Of a DNA stretch of 5,371 nt, positions 1 through 5,211 are shown in pieces (the first letter of the stretch is position 1; each line of letters starts with the position of its first letter). Origin of the DNA: Methanoregulaceae archaeon (lineage in GTDB: Archaea; Halobacteriota; Methanomicrobia; Methanomicrobiales; Methanospirillaceae). The translations under genes were made by a program, and so were the position numbers. Location of the stretch: NCBI GenBank assembly GCA_013331415.1, contig DUGL01000108.1:1-5371 (forward strand). Direction: 5' to 3'. Under the pieces are notes generated by a model, which was given only the letters and a program-made list of their open reading frames with translations, ran no database searches and had not been told where the DNA came from.

Positions 1-4
1 ATCT

Positions 5-1582
5 TCACAGGTACCTGCCCCGCTTCTCTATCTCCTGTTCCCGCGAAAATACCTCGCCGGCACCTCCAAACACCTGCGCATATCCTTCCCTGAACGCCTC
101 TTTCAGGAGGGGAAACCGGTCAGTCGTGCTCTCGAGGGTCTGGAAGAGGACGTGGAGGTCGACCCCGCGTGCCTCTACCTCTGGTGAGACTGCGGCAAGG
201 CCGAAATCGATGAGGACGCAGCTGCCGTTCCGGATCACCATGTTGCTCGTGGTGAGGTCGCCATGTACGATACCTGCCCGGTGAAGGTTTCCTACCGTTC
301 TTCCTGCTGCCCGCAGGTGCTCTTCTGTGAGAGCATCTCTGATCAGGGTCCCGGAGATCCGTTCCATGACGATGGTATCATGCGTGATATCGCGGATGAC
401 CGGGGTGGGGACACCGACCCGGCGTGCCGCAGATATCAGTCGCGCCTCGGCTCGTGTACGCTCGGTGATCAGGCGACAATCAAGTTCCGGCCTCCGGTAC
501 TTCTTCCCGACCCGCTGTTTCCAGACCAGGATTTCCCCGAGGGCGACGGCAGCCTCAGCCCCGGTTGCATGGGTCATATACTCGAGGGGGATTGGTCTCA
601 CCTGATCCGCGGGGGTGTCGTGTCTCCAGGTCACCTCGACCTGGTCTGATCGGTACGACGGGTTGACAAAGGACTCGCTGATGGGGACGTCATACCCGCT
701 CTCGAGCATGATCTTCCCGGTGTACGCGATCATCGCGCCATTGTCCCCGAGGTACTTCCGCTCCGGGACGAAGAGGGCTGCACCACGGTCCTCGCACATC
801 TGTGCAAGCATCGCCTGGAGACGCGCGTTCGCCCCGACCCCGCCGACGAGCAGGACCTCGTTCTTCCCGGTGTGGGCAAGGGCACGTTCCGTCACCTCGG
901 TGCACATGGCAAAAGCCGTCTCCTGCAGGCTGTAGCAGACATCGCTGATCGGTGCCCCGCACTCGCGGGCAGCGCTGATGAGTCCCGAGAACGCGAGATC
1001 CATCCCTTTGACCGTGTAGGGGAGCTCCACGTAGTCACCGGTCTTTGCCAGTTCCTCGATCGCAGGGCCGCCGGGATGCGGGAGTCCCCTGCTCCGGGCG
1101 AATTTGTCGATCGCATTCCCGATCCCGATGTCAAGGGTCTCGCCAAATATCCGGTAGCGGCGGTTCAGGTACCCGATCACCTGGGTGTTGGCCCCGCTTG
1201 CATAGAGTACCACCGGGTCATGGCAGCCGGTGGCGAACCGCCCAATCTCGATATGGGCGACGCAATGGTTCACCCCCACCAGCGGTACCCTAAGCCCTAT
1301 GGCAAGGGACCGGGCAGCAGTGGCTACCGTGCGCAGGCAGGGGCCGAGGCCGGGACCCTGGGAGAAGGCAATCCCGGTGATCTGGTCCGGGTTGGAGAGC
1401 ACCCGCGAGATGACCGCCTTCATCTCGGCGGCATGGTGCTGGGCAGCCTCCCGGGGGTGTATCCCTCCCTGCGGGGGGTTGTACGGTTTTGAAGAGAGAG
1501 CGATGAGATCGTGCCCAAAAACAGCGGCGCTGAGGTTCCAGGCAGTTCCCTCGATCCCGAGAATCGGCCCAAAAACAGGCAT
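5..1582 (-). CDS. kae1: Kae1-Bud32 fusion: tRNA t6A37 threonylcarbamoyltransferase fused to its KEOPS kinase/ATPase
   Basis: This 525-residue protein joins two KEOPS subunits. Kae1 transfers the threonylcarbamoyl group from threonylcarbamoyl-AMP to A37 of ANN-decoding tRNAs, and Bud32 is a small atypical kinase/ATPase that supports the complex. The Kae1 part (about 1-320) shows GIEGTAWN at 9-16, the metal ligands H106 and H110 in NHCVAH, Y127 in YASGANTQ, and D280 in GDNGAMIAY. The Bud32 part (about 343-525) shows the likely ATP lysine K355 in VWKQR, E379, HGDLTTSN at 440-447 with catalytic D442 and N447, DFG at 459-461, and the conserved basic tail EKRGRYL. All key residues are present, so both halves should be active. 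The ATG lies 6 bases after the eS31 stop and has no clear SD, which suggests translation coupled to the upstream gene. Fusion of these two is known in Methanocaldococcus (MJ1130) and many other euryarchaea. The gene is complete, with its TGA at the left edge. Confidence 0.97.
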   Translation of the reverse strand: MPVFGPILGIEGTAWNLSAAVFGHDLIALSSKPYNPPQGGIHPREAAQHHAAEMKAVISRVLSNPDQITGIAFSQGPGLGPCLRTVATAARSLAIGLRVPLVGVNHCVAHIEIGRFATGCHDPVVLYASGANTQVIGYLNRRYRIFGETLDIGIGNAIDKFARSRGLPHPGGPAIEELAKTGDYVELPYTVKGMDLAFSGLISAARECGAPISDVCYSLQETAFAMCTEVTERALAHTGKNEVLLVGGVGANARLQAMLAQMCEDRGAALFVPERKYLGDNGAMIAYTGKIMLESGYDVPISESFVNPSYRSDQVEVTWRHDTPADQVRPIPLEYMTHATGAEAAVALGEILVWKQRVGKKYRRPELDCRLITERTRAEARLISAARRVGVPTPVIRDITHDTIVMERISGTLIRDALTEEHLRAAGRTVGNLHRAGIVHGDLTTSNMVIRNGSCVLIDFGLAAVSPEVEARGVDLHVLFQTLESTTDRFPLLKEAFREGYAQVFGGAGEVFSREQEIEKRGRYL

Positions 1583-1588
1583 CAGCGA

Positions 1589-1768
1589 TTATTTCTTGAA
1601 CTCAGTGTAGCCGCATTTCCCGCATGCCAGGCGGTCCTTGTGGTCGGCCAGGGCCACGCCGGGCCCGCACCGCGGGCAGAACTTACGGGCCAACGTCGCC
1701 TTGCCACCTTCAACCGTGTAGCAGGTGGCACGGCGGGGAGTTGCGGCTTTGGCTTTCTTTGCCGCCAT
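1589..1768 (-). CDS. rps27ae: 30S ribosomal protein eS31 (S27ae), zinc-ribbon protein
   Basis: I translated this 59-residue protein by hand. It is a short basic N-terminus (MAAKKAKAATPRR) followed by a zinc ribbon with the pairs C31-x2-C34 and C49-x2-C52, and it ends GKCGYTEFKK. Length, cysteine spacing and the CPRCGPG / CGKCGYTEF wording match archaeal S27ae, a component of the small subunit head. Archaeal forms lack the ubiquitin moiety fused to the eukaryotic homologue, and none is present here. The ATG shares one base with the rps24e stop (TGATG). A strong GGAGG (1779-1783) lies 10 bases upstream, inside the end of rps24e, so the two ribosomal proteins are probably translated as a coupled pair. 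The kae1-bud32 gene begins 6 bases after its TAA. Confidence 0.95.
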   Translation of the reverse strand: MAAKKAKAATPRRATCYTVEGGKATLARKFCPRCGPGVALADHKDRLACGKCGYTEFKK

Positions 1769-2064
1769 CAGGACCCTTCCTCCTTCGGTTTCGGCATCCC
1801 GCGGGCAAAGAGGAAGGTCCGCTCAACCTTCTCCTTCTGCTCAGGCGAATCATACACCCGCGCCTTCCCGGAGAGCTCGGTCTTCCCGAACGTTGTCTTC
1901 ATCGAATCCAGCACCAGCAGCGTATCTTTCACGTTCAGACCTGCTGACAGTTTGCCGATCACCTGCAGCCGTGACGGGGTGGGACCATCAAACCGGAGCG
2001 TGAAGTCCACCTCCCTCCTTGCCAGGAGTTCGTTCCTCGTATCCCTGGTAACCTCGAAATCCAT
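1768..2064 (-). CDS. rps24e: 30S ribosomal protein eS24 (S24e)
   Basis: This is a 98-residue protein starting MDFEVTRDTRNELLARRE. The N-terminal strand followed by RREVDFTLRFDGPTPSR, the central SAGLNVKDTLLVLDSMKTTFGK and the later GKARVYDSPEQ are typical of archaeal S24e, a small-subunit protein of about 100 residues with an RRM-like fold. The reading frame stays open upstream to 2154, but I chose the ATG at 2062-2064. The family begins at MDFEV, a TATA box lies just upstream at 2093-2101, and the longer version would run back into the CoA kinase gene. A GAGGAT stretch (2069-2074) could serve as a ribosome-binding site 4 bases before the ATG. The gene opens the second transcription unit, ahead of rps27ae and kae1-bud32. 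Confidence 0.95.
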   Translation of the reverse strand: MDFEVTRDTRNELLARREVDFTLRFDGPTPSRLQVIGKLSAGLNVKDTLLVLDSMKTTFGKTELSGKARVYDSPEQKEKVERTFLFARGMPKPKEEGS

Positions 2065-2092
2065 CGGTATCCTCTTACCATTCGTGTTCAGA

Positions 2093-2101
2093 TTATTTAT
2101 A
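2093..2101 (-). promoter_or_regulatory. Archaeal TATA box for rps24e-rps27ae-kae1
   Basis: The minus strand reads TATAAATAA here, a near-ideal archaeal TATA element in otherwise GC-rich DNA. It sits in the 55-base gap after the CoA kinase stop. Transcription would be expected about 25-27 bases beyond the box centre, near 2070, which leaves a leader of only a few bases before the rps24e ATG (2064). The message would then be nearly leaderless, and the GAGGAT at 2069-2074 would lie at or across the transcription start. No T-run terminator is visible before it, so read-through from the upstream genes is also possible. Confidence 0.7.
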
Positions 2102-2119
2102 CTCTGGCAACACGGCGGA

Positions 2120-2626
2120 TCATGCCTGCCGTGCTCCTTTTGTATCCTCGACAAAGTACGAGAGCAGGATCCGTGCCTGCTCCTTCGCCGCCTCCGTCAC
2201 CCTGCACAGGACCACCCCCTCGCCCGGCTGCCCGTACAGGATCACGGCCCCCTCCGGGGCAGACAGGACGAGCGGTATGACCGCGAGATCCTCCTCGCCC
2301 TCGACGAATATCAGGACGCCGGGGTCAGCAACGGCACATTCGAGCGCATCCATCAGTTCCTCGGTGAGGGTGCCGGGGGGATTCCATGCGGAGCGCCTCC
2401 TGCGGTAGACTGCCGGGGACCGGTTGCAGGGTATCCGCATGGTATGCCCGTCAATGATGGCAATAGCAGGGACGATCCCCTTCTGGATGAGGTGGTAGGT
2501 CACCACGTCACCGACCGTGTACACGGTCGCATCCCGGAGCAGGGGGATGACCTGATCGATCTCCGGGTAGAGCGTCCCAAACGGCGTCCTGAACAGGTGG
2601 CGCCGGCCCTCTGGCAGCAGGAGCAT
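2120..2626 (-). CDS. GTP-dependent dephospho-CoA kinase (DUF359 family)
   Basis: This 168-residue protein has the signature of the archaeal GTP-dependent dephospho-CoA kinase, which phosphorylates dephospho-CoA to CoA in the last step of CoA synthesis and is unrelated to bacterial CoaE. Visible blocks are PFGTLYP (15-21), TVGDVVT with D40 (37-43), IIDGHTMR (57-64), NPPGTLTEEL (82-91), VEGEEDLAVIP (108-118) and YGQPGEG (131-137). The acidic residues in the GD, DG and GEEDL motifs are the likely metal and nucleotide ligands. The assignment of this family is known from work on Thermococcus; membership here is from motifs. The ATG abuts the spt4 stop (TGAATG), with an AAGGT stretch upstream, pointing to translational coupling. 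It is the one metabolic enzyme in a block of gene-expression genes. Confidence 0.92.
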   Translation of the reverse strand: MLLLPEGRRHLFRTPFGTLYPEIDQVIPLLRDATVYTVGDVVTYHLIQKGIVPAIAIIDGHTMRIPCNRSPAVYRRRRSAWNPPGTLTEELMDALECAVADPGVLIFVEGEEDLAVIPLVLSAPEGAVILYGQPGEGVVLCRVTEAAKEQARILLSYFVEDTKGARQA

Positions 2627-2836
2627 TCAGCGGACCTTCAGCGCATATCTTCCCGGGAGCGAAATGTTCATCTTCTTCGCCACTTCAGAGCGCTGGGGGT
2701 CGATGATGACCAGGTACCCGGCCCAGTCCGTGGAGATGTTTCCGCTCCCGCAGATCGTGCAGCTCTCGCCCTCCACCACCCGGTGGCATTCCCTGCAGAC
2801 CCTGACGAGCTTCTTCCTAGCGGCCGCCACGCTCAC
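2627..2836 (-). CDS. spt4: Transcription elongation factor Spt4 (RpoE'')
   Basis: This small zinc protein is the partner of Spt5; the dimer binds the RNA polymerase clamp and promotes processive elongation. From the chosen start it has 69 residues. The zinc knuckle reads VCRECHRVVEGESCTICG (Cx2C, then Cx2C after eight residues), and it is followed by STDWAGYLVIIDPQRSEVAKKM and the family ending PGRYALKVR. The start is uncertain because no ATG exists. In-frame GTG codons lie at 2839, 2836 and 2830. I prefer 2836 because AGGAG ends 7 bases before it; 2830 would give 67 residues and lacks a well-spaced SD. All versions overlap the end of rpo7 (stop at 2817-2819). The dephospho-CoA kinase ATG follows its TGA directly. 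Identity is secure; the first few residues are not. Confidence 0.93.
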   Translation of the reverse strand: MSVAAARKKLVRVCRECHRVVEGESCTICGSGNISTDWAGYLVIIDPQRSEVAKKMNISLPGRYALKVR

Positions 2837-3410
2837 CACCCTTCTCCTTCTCCTTCTCCTTCTCCTTTGCAAGGTCTTCTTCGAGCCACTTGGCGGTTCC
2901 GAGACCCGACTGCCGCATGGTCAGGCCGATCTTGCTGTCCCGGGGCTCCCGCTCGTTTAAGGAGAGGGTCACCACCCGGACCCGGATAGTATCGCCGACT
3001 GTGATGGAGCGCTTTGACTCCTGGCAGATCAGGCGGGCGTTCTTCTCATCGTAGTTGATGTATTCGTCCGAGATCTGGCTCACGTGGAGCATGGCGTCAA
3101 TGGGGCCGAGGCTCACGAATGCACCAAAACTTGTCGTCTCGACCACCAGGCCCTCGATCACTTCCTGGAGGGCGAGGCGCAACACCAGTGATTCGAACGT
3201 GACGTCATAGTAGACCGCCCCGTCTCCCGGGACGATCTCGCCTTCCCCGACGTCGAGGACCTTTGTCACGGCGATGAAGATGCCGATCTCCTTGTCGATG
3301 CTCCCCTCGAGCTGCTCCTGCAGTACATCGAGGATGACTTTCCGGAGATCTTCCCCCAGCCGGTGGGGAGGAACCCTCACCTTGTCTGCCAGTTTCATCC
3401 GGTAATACAT
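2817..3410 (-). CDS. rpo7: DNA-directed RNA polymerase subunit Rpo7 (RpoE')
   Basis: This 197-residue protein matches archaeal RpoE', the homologue of eukaryotic Rpb7, which pairs with Rpo4 to form the polymerase stalk that binds emerging RNA and helps open promoters. It starts MYYRMKLADKVRVPP, the conserved beginning of the N-terminal tip domain (about 1-80). An S1 RNA-binding domain follows (about 82-165) with TSFGAFVSLGPIDAMLHVSQIS and later SKIGLTMRQSGLG. The last 16 residues form a Lys-Glu and Gly-Arg tail (AKEKEKEKEK then GGERGGR), encoded by a hexanucleotide repeat and probably disordered. The start is supported by AGGTGG just upstream, overlapping the PIN gene stop, which lies 7 bases away. 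The end overlaps the spt4 start. Confidence 0.96.
   Translation of the reverse strand: MYYRMKLADKVRVPPHRLGEDLRKVILDVLQEQLEGSIDKEIGIFIAVTKVLDVGEGEIVPGDGAVYYDVTFESLVLRLALQEVIEGLVVETTSFGAFVSLGPIDAMLHVSQISDEYINYDEKNARLICQESKRSITVGDTIRVRVVTLSLNEREPRDSKIGLTMRQSGLGTAKWLEEDLAKEKEKEKEKGGERGGR
2841..2864 (-). repeat. (GAGAAG)4 tandem hexanucleotide in the rpo7 3' end
   Basis: Four perfect copies of GAGAAG lie on the minus strand; the plus strand reads CTTCTC four times. They encode the Glu-Lys repeats of the Rpo7 tail. Because the unit is 6 bases, copy-number change would keep the reading frame. The purine-rich units also contain GGAG, and the last lies just upstream of the candidate spt4 GTG starts. 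Confidence 0.9.
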
Positions 3411-3417
3411 GACCCAC

Positions 3418-3831
3418 CTATTTCCTGAATAGTTCCAGCCTCTGTTTTCCCAGGAGCGATATCACCGGGACCCCCTGCGCGAGCAGGGCGGTGCGGAGAT
3501 GACGATCGCTCGTGAATACCATGCATCCATGCGTGCTCGCATGATATAGGATCTTCTCATCAACCGTAGCTCCGGGAGGTCCGCTCGTAATGAGCGTACA
3601 CCGCTCTGCAAGGGCGAGAGCAGCCCGTGCGGCTGCTCCATTCTTTCCCCGGCCCGCGGCAAGCCCGCACAATTCATCGCGCACACACGCAAGGAGTACT
3701 GGTTCATATGCCCCGATAAGATTTGCCAGTGCCGTAAAGATGTCGAGCCGGAACTGCACCTGCGCCATGAGCGCATTCGCATCGAGCAGGACCGCTACTC
3801 GGTGAGGACGCCCATCCCGATCAGACGCCAT
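3418..3831 (-). CDS. FCF1-like PIN-domain protein, putative nuclease
   Basis: This is a 137-residue protein with the layout of a PIN nuclease of the archaeal FCF1-like group. The acidic positions expected to hold metal are D17 in VLLDANALM, E53 in RDELCGL, D91 in VDEKIL and D109 in FTSDRHLR. The strand-rich end GVPVISLLGKQRLELF is also typical. Eukaryotic FCF1/Utp24 cuts pre-rRNA, but the substrate of the archaeal proteins is not settled, so I assign only a putative RNase. It lies between aIF2-gamma and rpo7, a position I recall as common in euryarchaea, and has no antitoxin-like partner, which argues against a VapC toxin. The ATG at 3831 overlaps the end of eif2g by 37 bases and is preceded by GGGAG at a 4-base spacing. 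The stop lies 7 bases before rpo7. Confidence 0.88.
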   Translation of the reverse strand: MASDRDGRPHRVAVLLDANALMAQVQFRLDIFTALANLIGAYEPVLLACVRDELCGLAAGRGKNGAAARAALALAERCTLITSGPPGATVDEKILYHASTHGCMVFTSDRHLRTALLAQGVPVISLLGKQRLELFRK

Positions 3832-5033
3832 CGGGCTCCCAGCTGCCGGCTGATTGCAATGCGGGCGCCGGGTTCTGCACAGACCGGCCGCTTCAGGACC
3901 ACCTCAACGAGATCCTTCTTGGCGCTGGTCACCACCCCGACCGTGACGGCTGTCCCGACCGAGAGCATCAGCGGTTCCTGGTGTTTCAGGGGCTCGATGA
4001 CGAGCTCGTTCGTTGCTCCCACCACCCGCTCCATGAGGGTGACCTGGAACCGGAGCCGGTCCCAGACCGGGGGGAGTACTCCGGCATGTCCGGCCACCTG
4101 CCCGGCCAGCGCATCACTCTTGGTGAGGGCAGGGTCAAGCTTTGTCCCAATCCCGAGCAGCCCCCCGGGCCCTGCTTCGATAACCTTCTTTGAACCGGCA
4201 TTGATCGTGGTGATCCTGGTCGTGATCGGCTCCCACCGGATCTTATTTTCTGTCTGGACCTGCCGGCCGGGCCGGATCTCTATCTCGTCGCCCTCTTTGA
4301 AGATCCCCCGGATCAGCGAACCCCCGATAACGCCGCCTTTTACCTCGCGCCAGTTCGACCCGGGCTTGTTGATATCAAACGAACGGGCGATCAGCATGAC
4401 CGGTTCTGCGACCGGGTCACGCTCAACCTCAGGGATCGCCGCGTCGAGTGCCTCGATGACTGCGCCGATGTTGATCGATTTCTGGGCAGATATGGGGATG
4501 ATCGGGGCACCTTCTGCAATGGTCCCCTTCACGAAGGTTTTGATCTGCTCATAGTGCCTGACAGCATCTTTCTGCGAGACGACGTCGATCTTGTTCTGGA
4601 CTATCACGATCTGCCGGATCCCGACGAGCTCGAGCGCCATCAGGTGCTCTTTTGTCTGCGGTTGCGGGCAGGGCTCGTTCGCCGCAATCACGAGCATGGC
4701 CCCGTCCATGAGGGCCGAGCCCGAGAGCATCGTCGCCATGAGCGTCTCGTGGCCGGGTGCATCGACAAAGGACACGGACCGGAACGGCACCGCTTTTGTC
4801 CCGCATACCGGGCATTCCGGGCTGGTCGTGTAGGCATCTGCACCCGTGCAGTGGTCACACCGGTAGAATGTCGCATCAGCGTACCCGAGGCGTATCGAGA
4901 TGCCGCGCTTGATCTCCTCGCTGTGGCGGTCAGCCCATGCACTGGTCAGGCCGTATACGAGCGTGGTCTTCCCATGGTCCACGTGGCCGACGACCCCGAT
5001 ATTCACGCCTGGAATGGTAACGTCACGGGAAAT
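3795..5033 (-). CDS. eif2g: Translation initiation factor aIF2 subunit gamma (GTPase)
   Basis: This is the GTP-binding subunit of archaeal IF2, which carries methionylated initiator tRNA to the small ribosomal subunit. Numbered from the ATT start it has 412 residues. It shows G1 GHVDHGKT (16-23), a switch region RGISIRLGYAD, a zinc knuckle with C59, C62, C74 and C77, G3 DAPGH (91-95), G4 NKID (147-150) and G5 SA (182-183), followed by the two beta-barrel domains. Length and motifs are complete. The first canonical in-frame start is GTG at 5004-5006, which gives 403 residues but lies 36 bases after the only good SD. Extending by nine codons to ATT (5031-5033) adds a stretch reading SRDVTIPG after the initiator, resembling the usual archaeal start with Arg-Asp and Ile-Pro ahead of VNIGVVGH. 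I therefore favour ATT. The 3' end overlaps the PIN gene. Confidence 0.95.
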   Translation of the reverse strand: MSRDVTIPGVNIGVVGHVDHGKTTLVYGLTSAWADRHSEEIKRGISIRLGYADATFYRCDHCTGADAYTTSPECPVCGTKAVPFRSVSFVDAPGHETLMATMLSGSALMDGAMLVIAANEPCPQPQTKEHLMALELVGIRQIVIVQNKIDVVSQKDAVRHYEQIKTFVKGTIAEGAPIIPISAQKSINIGAVIEALDAAIPEVERDPVAEPVMLIARSFDINKPGSNWREVKGGVIGGSLIRGIFKEGDEIEIRPGRQVQTENKIRWEPITTRITTINAGSKKVIEAGPGGLLGIGTKLDPALTKSDALAGQVAGHAGVLPPVWDRLRFQVTLMERVVGATNELVIEPLKHQEPLMLSVGTAVTVGVVTSAKKDLVEVVLKRPVCAEPGARIAISRQLGARWRLIGMGVLTE

Positions 5034-5041
5034 GCGATCAA

Positions 5042-5049
5042 ACCTCCTT
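5042..5049 (-). promoter_or_regulatory. Shine-Dalgarno site supporting an ATT start for eif2g
   Basis: The minus strand reads AAGGAGGT, an almost full match to the archaeal anti-SD. It ends 8 bases before the in-frame ATT at 5031-5033, a normal spacing. It is far from the in-frame GTG at 5004-5006. The nearer TTG and GTG codons in this stretch are in another frame that soon reaches a stop. Confidence 0.7.
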
Positions 5050-5068
5050 AATGAGTAGTGAATGAACC

Positions 5069-5077
5069 TACTTATAC
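5069..5077 (-). promoter_or_regulatory. Candidate TATA box for the eif2g operon
   Basis: The minus strand reads GTATAAGTA, with TTT just upstream, resembling an archaeal TATA element. Transcription would be expected near 5046-5050. That gives a leader of roughly 12-17 bases to the ATT codon and about 40 bases to the GTG. The start point is a spacing estimate, and the SD would lie very near the 5' end of such a message. Confidence 0.5.
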
Positions 5078-5114
5078 AAACCGGTCAGTCATGCGGCGGA
5101 GGGAGTATCTGAAC

Positions 5115-5141
5115 GGGTATTTTTCTGAAAGAATGGTACCC
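5115..5141. promoter_or_regulatory. 27-bp imperfect dyad between eif2g and nikR, possible operator
   Basis: GGGTA (5115-5119) and TACCC (5137-5141) are exact inverted arms placed symmetrically about 5128. An inner pair, TTCT (5123-5126) and AGAA (5130-5133), shares the same centre. Nine of 13 positions pair. The overall span resembles that of known NikR operators, which are long dyads with separated half-sites, and the neighbouring gene encodes a NikR-type regulator. It lies 23 bases before the candidate nikR TATA box. Function is inferred from position and symmetry only; a chance dyad or an RNA hairpin remains possible. Confidence 0.35.
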
Positions 5142-5163
5142 TGCGGTGCAGACATCCGGAAAG

Positions 5164-5171
5164 GTTAAAAA
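5164..5171 (+). promoter_or_regulatory. Candidate TATA-like element for nikR
   Basis: The sequence GTTAAAAA follows a purine-rich GGAAAG stretch that could be a BRE element. It lies about 44 bases before the nikR ATG, which would place transcription start near 5194 and give a leader of about 17 bases that includes the GAGGT ribosome-binding site. The match to the TATA consensus is moderate. Confidence 0.4.
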
Positions 5172-5202
5172 GAGAGTACGGCAAGATCTCCTCTATTGAG
5201 AA

Positions 5203-5207
5203 GAGGT
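5203..5207 (+). promoter_or_regulatory. Ribosome-binding site for nikR
   Basis: GAGGT lies 4 bases before the ATG at 5212-5214. It supports this ATG, which stands five residues ahead of the conserved ELSRIGISLP start of the DNA-binding domain. Confidence 0.6.
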
Positions 5208-5211
5208 CACC

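Noticed and set aside
2065..2154. N-terminal extension of eS24 to an upstream start at 2154
   Set aside because: It would overlap the CoA kinase and lie upstream of the TATA box. The family begins at MDFEV.
2837..2872. Longer Spt4 starting at TTG 2872 with nine consecutive arginines
   Set aside because: The arginine run is the GAGAAG repeat of rpo7 read in another frame. The Spt4 family starts close to the first CxxC, and nearer GTG codons have suitable SD spacing.
1511..2989. A 492-codon open frame on the plus strand opposite eS31, eS24, the CoA kinase and spt4
   Set aside because: It is antisense to four well-identified genes, its translation is low in complexity and rich in Pro, Ser and Arg, and no family is recognisable. 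GC-rich archaeal DNA often leaves such frames open.
3802..4554. A 250-codon plus-strand open frame opposite eif2g
   Set aside because: It is a shadow of the aIF2-gamma gene, with Ser/Thr/Pro-rich composition and no recognisable domain.
5141..5151. Short hairpin CTGC-GGT-GCAG in the intergenic region
   Set aside because: Four base pairs in GC-rich DNA are expected by chance, and no T-run follows.
5190..5206. Small inverted repeat CCTCT/AGAGG that could hide the nikR SD
   Set aside because: The stem is only 5 bp, and the predicted transcription start near 5194 would leave out most of its left arm.
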